A stretch of DNA of 64,000 nt from Vreelandella sp042466685. Its GTDB lineage: Bacteria > Pseudomonadota > Gammaproteobacteria > Pseudomonadales > Halomonadaceae. The first letter of the stretch is position 1. Every line of letters begins with the position of its first letter. Positions 26,269 through 34,436 of this stretch are shown one piece after another. Below the pieces are notes generated by a model. It ran no database searches. It was not told the origin of the DNA and saw only the letters and a list, made by a program, of their open reading frames with translations. The stretch is from the NCBI RefSeq assembly GCF_042466685.1, contig NZ_CP170448.1:1178001-1242000 (forward strand), given 5' to 3'. The translations under genes and the position numbers were made by a program.

Positions 26269-26367
26269 GGTCTGAATCAACCCTTCGCGGGGGCGCTGTG
26301 AACCCTTCCCTGGGCGCTACTTTCGCCATCCATGGCGAAAGACCCCCGCTACGGGCTGATTCAGACC
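26269..26367. repeat. 99-nt imperfect palindrome between deoB and deoD
   Basis: The first 25 bases (26269-26293) match the reverse complement of the last 25 (26343-26367) at 22 positions. The outer arm is GGTCTGAATCA. The centre holds a second hairpin, TTTCGCC/GGCGAAA (26321-26327 with 26334-26340). The transcript would form one long branched stem between two deo cistrons. It may be an RNA processing or stability element, a weak terminator, or a short palindromic repeat that has inserted here. I see no other copy in the window. Confidence 0.75.
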
Positions 26368-26403
26368 TTGCACGATTTTGTGCTAGAGGTTGGTTATTTG
26401 CCT

Positions 26404-27648
26404 TTAAGCAGCGTCAGGTAGAAAGCTTTTGCCATCGGCCATGGCCGGAAGCAGGAAAAAGTCGGCGAGGGTTTGGCCGATATCGGCAAAGGTGCCACGC
26501 TCGCCCAGCGAGCCGGGGGTAAAACCGGAGCCGTGTACCAGAATGGGGATGTACTCGCGGGTGTGCTCGGTGCCGTGCCAACTGGGGTCGCAGCCGTGAT
26601 CGGCGGTGAGAATCAGCAAGTCATCTTCGCTTAGCGCAGCCAACAAAGCTGGCAGCTTGGCATCGAAGTCTTCCAGCGCGGCGGCGTAGCCCGGCACGTC
26701 CCGGCGGTGGCCGTAGACCGAGTCGAAATCGACAAAGTTGGTCATGATCATGGCGCGTTCGCCGACCTCGCGCTTAGCGGTACGCTCGATCTCTTTGAGT
26801 GTTGCCTCCATTAGCGCGTCGTGACCGCTGGCTTTGACCTTGTGGGTAATGCCGCAGTGGGCGTAGATATCGGCAATTTTGCCAATCGAGACCACTTCAC
26901 CACCAGCATCGGCAAGCTTCTGCAGCACCGTAGGCGAGGGCGGCTCTACGCTATAGTCGCGGCGGTTGCCGGTGCGGGCGAAGGTGGTGCTGTCCTCGCC
27001 GATAAACGGACGGGCGATGACGCGGCCAATGTTGTAGGGCTCTAGCAGTTCACGCACGGTTTCGCACAGTTTATAAAGCCGCTCGAGACCGAAATACTCT
27101 TCGTGGGCGGCAATCTGAAACACCGAATCCGCTGAGGTATAAACAATCGGCTTATCGGTGGCAATGTGCTCTTCACCCAGGCGGGCGATGATCTCGGTAC
27201 CTGAGGCGTGGCAGTTGCCAATGACACCCGTTAGATTAGCTTCCTGGACAATAGCGTCGAGCAGCTCAAGGGGGAAGCTGTCGGTTTTATCCAGAAAGTA
27301 GCCCCAGTCAAAGCGTACCGGCACGCCGGCGATTTCCCAGTGGCCGGAAGGAGTGTCTTTGCCACTGGAGATCTCTTTAGCGTGGGCGTAAGCGCCTTCC
27401 AGGCTGTCCGGTAGCGTCACGCCTTCGGCAACGCTGCCGGTGGCGTCGCGGTGGGCGTGGAATAGCCCCATCTTGGCCATGTTGGGCAGCTTGAGCGGGC
27501 CTGAACGGTTGGCGTTATCGGCCGCATTACGGGCGCAGGCGGCGGCGATATGCCCCAGGGTGTCGGAGCCTTCATCACCGAAGGTGGCGGCATCCGGGGC
27601 GGCGCCAATCCCAAAGGAGTCCAGTACCAGGACTATCGCGCGGCTCAT
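26404..27648 (-). CDS. deoB: Phosphopentomutase
   Basis: The protein has 414 aa. Alkaline-phosphatase superfamily motifs are VLDSFGIGAAPDA at the N-terminus, SGKDTPSGHWEIAG with the phosphorylated Thr, and the metal sites ILTADHGCDPSWHGTEHTRE near the C-terminus. It interconverts (deoxy)ribose 1-phosphate and 5-phosphate, linking the phosphorylases to deoC. It overlaps deoA by four bases, so the two are coupled. The family normally has 385-410 residues. Confidence 0.95.
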   Translation of the reverse strand: MSRAIVLVLDSFGIGAAPDAATFGDEGSDTLGHIAAACARNAADNANRSGPLKLPNMAKMGLFHAHRDATGSVAEGVTLPDSLEGAYAHAKEISSGKDTPSGHWEIAGVPVRFDWGYFLDKTDSFPLELLDAIVQEANLTGVIGNCHASGTEIIARLGEEHIATDKPIVYTSADSVFQIAAHEEYFGLERLYKLCETVRELLEPYNIGRVIARPFIGEDSTTFARTGNRRDYSVEPPSPTVLQKLADAGGEVVSIGKIADIYAHCGITHKVKASGHDALMEATLKEIERTAKREVGERAMIMTNFVDFDSVYGHRRDVPGYAAALEDFDAKLPALLAALSEDDLLILTADHGCDPSWHGTEHTREYIPILVHGSGFTPGSLGERGTFADIGQTLADFFLLPAMADGKSFLPDAA

Positions 27649-29000
27649 AAGGCTTCTCCACGGAAGGTGTCTTGTAGCAGGGTGTCGGGGGTAGCCGCCG
27701 CTTCGCCAATCGTAAACGCGGTACGGAGCTGCTCGGCGGCGCGCTCAGCGGCGGCGTCACTGCGGGCGTGCACCATGGCGATGGGGCGCTGGCTATCCAC
27801 GCGCTCACCGATTTCGACGATATCGGTAAAGCCGACGCTGTGGTCGACGCTGGCATCGTTACGCAGGCGACCACCGCCCAGCTCGACCACGCTCATGCCC
27901 ACGGCGCGGGTATCAATGCGCTGAACGGTGCCAGCCTGCTCGGCATATACGGGTTTAATGACTTCAGCTTTGGCCAGGTAGTGCTCGGAGCGCTCCATAA
28001 AGTCGCTGGGGCCGCCGAGTTCTCGCACCATACGGGCGAACACTTCCGCGGCAGCGCCGGAGGTCAGCGCTTTTTCAAGCTTCGACAGCGCTTCTTCTCG
28101 TGAGCCAGCCAGCTTGCCGGCAATCAGCATTTCCACTGCCAGTTCACGGGTGACTTGCATCACGCGGCTGTTGGGGCGGTCGCCACGCAGCAGGGCCAGA
28201 GTCTCCACGATCTCTACAGCGTTACCGGCGCAGGGTGCCAGCGGTTGGCTCATATCGGTAAGCAGGGCAGTGGTGGGTGTGCCTGCTTGGGTGGCCACAT
28301 TGGCGATGCTTTTGGCAAGCTCCCGGGATTTTTCCGGCGTGGGCATAAAGGCGCCGCTGCCGACTTTTACGTCCATGACCAGCGCGTCCAGCCCGGAGGC
28401 CAGCTTTTTACCCAGGATAGAGGCCGTAATCAGCGGAATAGACTCTACCGTGGCGGTGACGTCACGTACGCCGTAAATGCGCTTATCGGCAGGAGCGAGG
28501 TCACCGGTTTGGCCAATAATCGCCACGCCGGTGGATTTCACCACCTCGCGGAAACGCTCTGGCGCGGGGTAGGGGTCGTAGCCGGGAATCGATTCAAGCT
28601 TATCCAGCGTGCCGCCAGTATGGCCCAGGCCACGCCCGGAGATCATCGGTACAAAGGCGCCGCAGGCGGCGACCCAGGGGCCGAGCACCAGCGATACCAA
28701 ATCACCCACGCCGCCGGTGGAGTGCTTATCGACAATTGGACCAGGCAGGTTCAAATCGCTCCACTGCATCACATGGCCGGAGTCGCGGGTAGCGGTGGTC
28801 AGCGCGACCACTTCTTCACGGCTCATGCCGTTGAGAAACACTGCCATGGTAAAGGCGCCAATCTGGGCGTCGCTGATGCGGTCATCGGCAATGCCCTGGA
28901 CAAAGGCTTTGATCTCTTCCGCGGGCAGCGGCTGGTTGTCACGCTTTAAGCGAATCAGCTCCTGGGGGAGCAGGGTGTGTTGAGTGGCGTTGGCAGACAT
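27645..29000 (-). CDS. deoA: Thymidine phosphorylase
   Basis: The protein has 451 aa. Family signatures are KHSTGGVGDLVSLVLGPWVAA (split between STGGVGD and the rest), SGRGLGHTGGTLDKLESIPG and DVKVGSGAFMP. It splits thymidine and deoxyuridine with phosphate into base and deoxyribose 1-phosphate. The start overlaps the deoC stop by one base and the end overlaps deoB by four, so translation runs as a chain. AGGGAGG before the start is a strong ribosome binding site. Confidence 0.95.
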   Translation of the reverse strand: MSANATQHTLLPQELIRLKRDNQPLPAEEIKAFVQGIADDRISDAQIGAFTMAVFLNGMSREEVVALTTATRDSGHVMQWSDLNLPGPIVDKHSTGGVGDLVSLVLGPWVAACGAFVPMISGRGLGHTGGTLDKLESIPGYDPYPAPERFREVVKSTGVAIIGQTGDLAPADKRIYGVRDVTATVESIPLITASILGKKLASGLDALVMDVKVGSGAFMPTPEKSRELAKSIANVATQAGTPTTALLTDMSQPLAPCAGNAVEIVETLALLRGDRPNSRVMQVTRELAVEMLIAGKLAGSREEALSKLEKALTSGAAAEVFARMVRELGGPSDFMERSEHYLAKAEVIKPVYAEQAGTVQRIDTRAVGMSVVELGGGRLRNDASVDHSVGFTDIVEIGERVDSQRPIAMVHARSDAAAERAAEQLRTAFTIGEAAATPDTLLQDTFRGEAL

Positions 29001-29794
29001 TAGTAACCTCCCTCTGTAGTGGCCGCGTTGGTGTTGCCGGTCAACGTAGCCATCAGGTTGCCGAGCAGGCTAGAGGCCCCAAAGCGGAAGTGCGCGGGGG
29101 TCGCCCAGCCTGGGCCCATAATCTCGTTGGCAAGGGCTAGATACTCGGCCGCATCTTCGGCGGTTTTGACACCCCCCGCCGCTTTAAAACCAACGTCCTG
29201 GCCACTGGCTTTAATCGCCTTGAGCATAATTTCAGCGGCTTCCAGCGTAGCGTTAACGGCTACTTTACCGGTCGAGGTTTTAATGAAATCCGCGCCGCCT
29301 TCAATGGCGAGCTCGCTGGCACGTTTGATCAGCGCAGGCTCTTTGAGTTCGCCGGACTCAATGATCACTTTGAGCAGTGCTTGGCCCGCGCAGGCGGCTT
29401 TGCACATCTCGACCAGCTCAAGGCCGGTCTCCTCATCGCCGGCCATTAGCGCGCGATAGGGGAACACCACATCGACTTCATGGGCGCCGGAGGCAACTGC
29501 ATCGCGGGTTTCACGGGCGGCGGCCATAATGTCGTCGCTGCCGTTAGGGAAATTTGTGACCGTGGCGATCTTCACCTGGTCATTTAGCTTGTGAGCAGTC
29601 AGGGCGCGTTGGGCGGTGACAATAAACTGTGGGTACACACAGACGGCGGCAGGCGTGCCAAAGGGCGTTTTCACCTGCTGGCAGAGCGCTTCAATGGTAC
29701 TGTCACTGTCGCTTTCGTTCAGGCTCGTTAGATCCATGAGGGTGAGTGCTTGGCGGGCGGCTTGGACGATATGAGGAGAGGCGGTCGCAGTCAT
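29000..29794 (-). CDS. deoC: Deoxyribose-phosphate aldolase
   Basis: The protein has 264 aa from the ATG at 29794. A longer frame reaches 29920, but its first 42 residues are not family-like and would overlap the terminator and nupC. The class I aldolase lysines are in LLKVIIESGEL and DFIKTSTGK (Schiff-base Lys). It cleaves deoxyribose 5-phosphate into acetaldehyde and glyceraldehyde 3-phosphate. A terminator lies between it and nupC, so it receives read-through transcription or has its own promoter in the 86-bp gap. Confidence 0.94.
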   Translation of the reverse strand: MTATASPHIVQAARQALTLMDLTSLNESDSDSTIEALCQQVKTPFGTPAAVCVYPQFIVTAQRALTAHKLNDQVKIATVTNFPNGSDDIMAAARETRDAVASGAHEVDVVFPYRALMAGDEETGLELVEMCKAACAGQALLKVIIESGELKEPALIKRASELAIEGGADFIKTSTGKVAVNATLEAAEIMLKAIKASGQDVGFKAAGGVKTAEDAAEYLALANEIMGPGWATPAHFRFGASSLLGNLMATLTGNTNAATTEGGY

Positions 29795-29819
29795 TGAATT
29801 CTCACAAATCAGTAAAAGA

Positions 29820-29856
29820 TAAAAACGGGCACTGCGGATAAAGCCGCAGCGCCCGT
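29820..29856 (-). terminator. Intrinsic terminator between nupC and deoC
   Basis: On the minus strand a stem of 6 plus 6 bp with a single mismatch (29825-29837 with 29844-29856) is followed by five T residues. It sits inside the deo gene row, so it should reduce deoC-cdd transcription relative to tsx-nupC. Confidence 0.8.
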
Positions 29857-29879
29857 CACCTTCAGCAAATCTCGCTGCG

Positions 29880-31163
29880 TTAAGCAGTCGCGTTACTGAG
29901 GGCGATAAAGAAGCCGGCAATCGAGGCCGACATCAGGTTGGACAGTGTACCGGCCAACACGGCTTTAACACCAAAACGGGCAATCTCTTTACGGCGGGTA
30001 GGCGCAATGCTGCCCAGGCCACCCAGCAGAATCGCAATGGAGGAGAGGTTCGCAAAGCCACACAGCGCAAAAGAGAGAATCGCCATGGTGTGCGGTGTCA
30101 TCATCTGACCCGTAGCAGCCACTACCTGTTCCCCATCGATGTAGGGTGCCAGATTGATATAGGCGACAAATTCGTTGACTACCAGTTTTTGGCCAATGAA
30201 TGAGCCAGCCAGCGTGGCCTCTTCCCAGGGTACACCCAACAGGAAGGCCAGTGGGGCAAACAGCCAGCCCAAGATCAGCTCCAGACTCAGCGAGTCAAAA
30301 CCTACCCAGCCGCCCACGCCACCTAATATGCCGTTGACCAGTGCAATTAATGCGATAAATGCCAGTAGCATGGCGCCCACGTTGGCGGCCAGCATTAAAC
30401 CTGAGGTCGCGCCTGATGCAGCGGCATCCAGGACGTTGGCAGGCTTATCTTCCTGGGCGTCAATCTCTTCTTCCACCTTGGAAACGCTGTCGCTGTCGGT
30501 AACGTCTTGGGTTTCCGGCATGATCAGCTTGGCAAACAGCAGCCCGCCTGGCGCCGCCATAAAGGAGGCCGCTACCAAATACTCCATGGGAATACCCAGG
30601 GCGGCGTAGCCCGCCAATACTGAACCGGCCACCGACGCCAGACCACCACACATAACGGCAAACAGCTGCGACGGTGTCATGCGGGCGATAAAGGGACGTA
30701 CCACCAGCGGTGCTTCGGTTTGGCCGACGAAAATATTCGCGGTGGCGGAGAGCGACTCTGTACGTGAGGTGCCTAGCGCTTTCTGCAGCGCGCCACCCAG
30801 GATACGAATGACCCACTGCATAATGCCGATGTAGTAGAGCACGGCGATGAGTGAGGAGAAGAAGATAATAACGGGGAGTACTTTGATCGCAAATACAAAG
30901 CCGACATTATCCACATCCGCTAAGCCGCCGAATAGAAAACCGATACCGTCGTTGGCATACACCAATATTTGGCTAACACCGGACGAAATGGCCTGCAGCA
31001 CCGCCTGGCCAAACGGCACGTAAAGTACAAAGGCACCGATACCCGCCTGGATAGCAAAGGCGCCCAGCACGGTACGCAGCCGGATCGATTTACGGTCATA
31101 AGAGAAGATCAGGGCAATGGCCACCAGAGTGACCATACCCACCAAGCTCATAAGGAGTGTCAT
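29880..31163 (-). CDS. nupC: Concentrative nucleoside transporter, NupC/CNT family
   Basis: The protein has 427 aa with about ten membrane helices. CNT signatures are NIFVGQTEAPLVVRP, MCGGLASVAGSVLAGYAALG (split) and the C-terminal FALCGFANLSSIAILLGGLG. It imports nucleosides with protons or sodium across the inner membrane. It follows tsx by 36 bp and precedes deoC, so uptake and breakdown are encoded together. GGAGATCC-type spacing before the ATG (AAGGAG) supports the start. Sodium coupling would fit a halophile but is not provable here. Confidence 0.93.
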   Translation of the reverse strand: MTLLMSLVGMVTLVAIALIFSYDRKSIRLRTVLGAFAIQAGIGAFVLYVPFGQAVLQAISSGVSQILVYANDGIGFLFGGLADVDNVGFVFAIKVLPVIIFFSSLIAVLYYIGIMQWVIRILGGALQKALGTSRTESLSATANIFVGQTEAPLVVRPFIARMTPSQLFAVMCGGLASVAGSVLAGYAALGIPMEYLVAASFMAAPGGLLFAKLIMPETQDVTDSDSVSKVEEEIDAQEDKPANVLDAAASGATSGLMLAANVGAMLLAFIALIALVNGILGGVGGWVGFDSLSLELILGWLFAPLAFLLGVPWEEATLAGSFIGQKLVVNEFVAYINLAPYIDGEQVVAATGQMMTPHTMAILSFALCGFANLSSIAILLGGLGSIAPTRRKEIARFGVKAVLAGTLSNLMSASIAGFFIALSNATA

Positions 31164-31199
31164 AAGGAGATCCTTCGAGTCCGCGAGGGTTAAACGCGT

Positions 31200-32051
31200 T
31201 TAAAGTAAGTTGAGCTTGACGGAGTAGATCACCGCATTCTGATAGTCGTTGGGCGTGCCCAACTTATTCTCAGAGTAGCGGTACTGAATACCGGTGGTGA
31301 TTAAGTCACTAGGATGCCACCACAGGCTCAGCGCACCGTTAGTGCCCACACTGCCAGCTTTGTCGCCCACGTAGTTCTGCTCCAGGTAGTCATCGTCGCG
31401 GCCAAACGTCTGTTCGTGCCAGTTGGTGACGCTGAAGTTCTGGTTGAGCGCGTTGAAATCATAACCCGCGACCCAGCCTGCCATATAGCCGTTCATACCG
31501 GTATAGCTGTTACTTTGCACCCGCGCAGCCCCGATAAAGGGCTTGAACCAGAGGCCGTTATCAAAGGTGGTACGGTAACCCAGACCCAGAATCTGATCCT
31601 GTTCGCGGCTGTTATAGCCGTAATCGCGGAAGTCATACAGGTGGGCATAAATCGACAGCGGGCTATCACCCAGGTAAATATGCGAGGTCACTTTGCCCGC
31701 AGTGCGGAAATTGTCTTTACCACCGCTTGACTCATCGAACTGGTCGTTGGTGGGGTTCTCGAAATCAAAGAAGCCATAAAACTCACCCCAGCTAAAGCCA
31801 GCGCCGCCTTCGATTTCGAGAAACATAAAGTCGCTTTTCGCCGCGTTGGAAGCGGTGCGATCTTCGGTACCGTTTGACCAATCAAGATAGTTAACCGAAA
31901 CATTGGCGAATGACCACAACCGGTCAAGCGGATGGGGCTGAGCATCATCTGCCATTAGCGGTGTAGTGAGCATTGTTGCCAATACACCTGTTAAGCCAGC
32001 GCTAAGCGCGACAAAAGACGAGGTGTGAGAAGAGTGAGTACGAACTGTCAT
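31200..32051 (-). CDS. tsx: Outer-membrane nucleoside channel, Tsx/OmpK family
   Basis: The protein has 283 aa with a signal peptide cut near PLMADDAQ. The mature part has alternating beta-strand pattern and ends on an aromatic-rich final strand (YSVKLNLL). Family features are WSFANVSVNYLDWSNGT, FGEIEGG-like acidic loops and SIYAHLYDFRDYGYN. Tsx channels pass nucleosides through the outer membrane. It is the first gene of the minus-strand deo unit and has DeoR-type operators in its promoter. Vibrio OmpK is a close structural alternative name. Confidence 0.85.
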   Translation of the reverse strand: MTVRTHSSHTSSFVALSAGLTGVLATMLTTPLMADDAQPHPLDRLWSFANVSVNYLDWSNGTEDRTASNAAKSDFMFLEIEGGAGFSWGEFYGFFDFENPTNDQFDESSGGKDNFRTAGKVTSHIYLGDSPLSIYAHLYDFRDYGYNSREQDQILGLGYRTTFDNGLWFKPFIGAARVQSNSYTGMNGYMAGWVAGYDFNALNQNFSVTNWHEQTFGRDDDYLEQNYVGDKAGSVGTNGALSLWWHPSDLITTGIQYRYSENKLGTPNDYQNAVIYSVKLNLL

Positions 32052-32127
32052 AGGAGCCTCAACAAGGTTATCGCGGAGCCATTTGGATGGGCTATCCGGG
32101 GGTTGTAATTGTGCGGGCTGGCGTTAA

Positions 32128-32164
32128 TGTTAAAATTATAACATTTAGTGTTATTTTTCTAACG
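32128..32164 (-). promoter_or_regulatory. Two DeoR-type operators over the tsx promoter
   Basis: TGTTA-N6-TAACA is at 32128-32143 and TGTTA-N6-TAACG at 32149-32164, 21 bp apart. E. coli DeoR binds a 16-bp palindrome of the same form (TGTTA-GAATTC-TAACA). A minus-strand TATAAT (32140-32135) lies within the first operator, with no good -35, so repressor would cover the -10 and an activator may be needed. Confidence 0.8.
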
Positions 32165-32383
32165 TTGATTTGCAAGTGTTGTCACATCAACGCTATTTAA
32201 ATGTCATATAGCTCTCATTATGGCACTAATAGGATCAATGGCCGTCGTAGCAGTGGAAATTACGCCGCAGCTCGCTCAGCATAGATATGGAAATAGATAT
32301 GCAAATAGCTATGCAAGGGGATGCAACACCCATGCTCCCGCTGGGAAGATCACAATAAGAGGGTTTGCCAGGAGATGCCCACC

Positions 32384-33145
32384 ATGAATGGCCGTAGCGC
32401 GATGCGCCTTGCCAAACTTCAAGAAGCGCTTGCCAGTGGCGGCACTCTTCATCTGCGCGATGCCGCAGAACTGTGCAATGTTTCTGAAATGACCATCCGC
32501 CGCGACCTCACGACTCAGTCCACTGCCATTAGCCTGCTGGGTGGGCGCCTGGTGATGGCAAATTATCCTGGCGTTACGCCTATTTATGACTTATCCGAAC
32601 AGCAGGCTAGCCACTACCAGGCTAAGTATCGTCTCTGTCAGCGGGCATTAGCCTACATAGAAGAAGGCGATACGCTGTTTATTGACTGCGGGTCAACGCT
32701 GATGCCGCTGCTAAGCCAGTTGAGCCATTTCCATGAACTGACGGTAGTCACCTATGCGCTGAATGTTGCTAATGCCGTCGCCGCTCTCCCCAACGTGCGC
32801 TTGGTGCTGTTAGGTGGGTTGTTTTATCCCGCTTCGCAGTCATTTGGCAGCGACAATATGGCCGCTGCCATCGAACGGTTGGGTATTAATAAAGCGCTGA
32901 TATCGGCGGCTGGGGTAGATCTAGAGCGAGGTGTTAGCTGCTTTCACTTTCACGAGGTTGCTCCCAAACAGGCAGCCATTGCCACCGCCATGCAGCGACT
33001 GTTGGTGGTAGATGCCAGCAAGTTCGGCGTAGTACGCCCGGCCTATTTCGCTGCCCTGGAAGATTTTGATGTGGTGGTCACCGACGACGAGGGAGTGCAT
33101 AGCAGTCAATACCTGGGGTGCGGCAATGCGCCACTTCTTTCATGA
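32384..33145 (+). CDS. deoR: DeoR-family transcriptional repressor of the deo regulon
   Basis: The protein has 253 aa from the ATG at 32384, preceded by AGGAG; an in-frame ATG at 32375 is too close to that site, and the 32321 start is further from homology. The DeoR-type helix-turn-helix is at about 8-50 (LHLRDAAELCNVSEMTIRRDL, split). The sugar-phosphate sensing domain follows at 75-235 (DTLFIDCGSTLMPLLSQL). E. coli DeoR is induced by deoxyribose 5-phosphate. The divergent position, and operators matching the E. coli DeoR consensus, make the assignment strong. Confidence 0.9.
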   Translation: MNGRSAMRLAKLQEALASGGTLHLRDAAELCNVSEMTIRRDLTTQSTAISLLGGRLVMANYPGVTPIYDLSEQQASHYQAKYRLCQRALAYIEEGDTLFIDCGSTLMPLLSQLSHFHELTVVTYALNVANAVAALPNVRLVLLGGLFYPASQSFGSDNMAAAIERLGINKALISAAGVDLERGVSCFHFHEVAPKQAAIATAMQRLLVVDASKFGVVRPAYFAALEDFDVVVTDDEGVHSSQYLGCGNAPLLS

Positions 33146-33211
33146 TCTCGATCAATAGAAAATACTTTAGTCTTAACTGCTTAAGTCTTTAGTGCTTAAG
33201 CCAGCGAGGCT

Positions 33212-33245
33212 CGTCGCCAATTCCCATCCGGCGACGCATATTTTT
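33212..33245 (+). terminator. Probable weak terminator after deoR
   Basis: A 7-bp stem CGTCGCC/GGCGACG (33212-33218 with 33230-33236), an 11-nt loop, then CATATTTTT. It fits a modest rho-independent terminator before the cyo operon. The remaining 180 bp up to cyoA should hold the cyo promoter, which I could not place. Confidence 0.5.
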
Positions 33246-33425
33246 CCCGGAGCAATGGCGCCCGGCGTCACGTGTGCACTGTCCTTGAGAGCGTTTTACT
33301 AGCGCGTTTTCAAGAGCGTCCTGCAGAGCATGTTTTGGGAAGAGTATGGGGTGGTAGTTAGCCTGCTATGTAGAAGGGCGGTATGGCTAGCTAGTGTTTT
33401 AAACAACCTCTGACGAGATCACACC

Positions 33426-34433
33426 ATGCAACGACGCTCACTTTGGCGCAGGCGAGGCACGCTAGTGCTCCTTGCGCTGTGTCTGTTTCTAGCAGGCTGT
33501 AGTTCAGCGCTGCTAGACCCAAAAGGCCAGGTTGGCGCTGAGCAGCGCACACTGATTCTGACCGCCTTTGGCCTCATGTTGATTGTGGTTATTCCTGTGA
33601 TTGTCATGACGCTGCTGTTTGGCTGGCGTTACCGGCGTAGTAATAGCCTGGCTAAATACACGCCTGATTGGGCGCACTCCAACGTGATCGAAGCGGTGGT
33701 GTGGATCGTGCCCTGTGCGATTATCGTGGTACTCGCCCTGTTGACCTGGAAGACCTCCCATACCCTTGATCCCCACAAACCGCTGGAAAGCGATGTGGCG
33801 CCGATCGAAATACAGGCGGTGTCGCTTGATTGGAAGTGGCTGTTTATCTACCCCGAGCAGGGTATTGCCACTGTTAACGAAGTGGCCTTTCCGGTAGATA
33901 CACCGGTGCGCTTTCGGGTCAGCTCAGGCTCAGTGATGAACGCTTTCTTTATCCCCCATCTTGGCAGCCAGATTTATGCCATGGCGGGCATGGATAACGA
34001 TGTCCATCTGATCGCTGATGAAATTGGTAGCTACCCAGGTCGTTCCACCAACTACAGCGGCGCGGGCTTCTCTGGCATGACCTTTGAAGCCAAAGTGACG
34101 ATGCCTGCAGATTTTGACGCTTGGGTTGAAACCGTGCGCGGCGCCCCACAAACGCTGACCTACCCCGAAGGTTATGAGGCGTTGGCTGAGCCTAGCAAAT
34201 CGAACCCGGTGGAGTACTTCTCGGCGATTTCGCCCTCGCTGTATGAAAGCATCTTGACAAGCTTCCATACCGGCGGCGGCCACCAGATGGGCAGCGACCA
34301 TGCTGAGCCACACGATGGCGAAAGCGCTCACGCTATTGATCATGCGGCCGAATCAGGCCATGAAACCAACAACCATGCTAGTCAGGATAATGCCATGCGC
34401 AGCCACTCCTCTAGCGTAGAAGCGGGAGGTTAA
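33426..34433 (+). CDS. cyoA: Cytochrome o ubiquinol oxidase subunit II
   Basis: The protein has 335 aa. A lipoprotein signal (LALCLFLAGCSS) is followed by two membrane helices (about 40-65 and 90-112) and a periplasmic cupredoxin domain. That domain has lost the CuA ligands, as in quinol oxidases (FRVSSGSVMNAFFIPHLGSQ, split). The C-terminal tail from about 275 to 335 is unusually rich in His, Ser, Asp and Glu (GGGHQMGSDHAEPHDGESAH), longer than in E. coli CyoA. First gene of cyoABCDE, three bases from cyoB. Confidence 0.95.
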   Translation: MQRRSLWRRRGTLVLLALCLFLAGCSSALLDPKGQVGAEQRTLILTAFGLMLIVVIPVIVMTLLFGWRYRRSNSLAKYTPDWAHSNVIEAVVWIVPCAIIVVLALLTWKTSHTLDPHKPLESDVAPIEIQAVSLDWKWLFIYPEQGIATVNEVAFPVDTPVRFRVSSGSVMNAFFIPHLGSQIYAMAGMDNDVHLIADEIGSYPGRSTNYSGAGFSGMTFEAKVTMPADFDAWVETVRGAPQTLTYPEGYEALAEPSKSNPVEYFSAISPSLYESILTSFHTGGGHQMGSDHAEPHDGESAHAIDHAAESGHETNNHASQDNAMRSHSSSVEAGG

Positions 34434-34436
34434 GCC

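Noticed and set aside
28155..28949. 264-codon plus-strand frame opposite deoA
   Set aside because: Shadow of deoA; deoA has all thymidine phosphorylase motifs and correct operon spacing.
29795..29920. 42-residue N-terminal extension of DeoC
   Set aside because: It covers the nupC-deoC terminator and overlaps nupC; the ATG at 29794 starts the family alignment.
32163..32192. CGTTGAT/ATCAACG inverted repeat and a CRP-like half-site near deoR
   Set aside because: The CRP likeness covers one half only and the spacing is wrong, so a CRP site is not supported.
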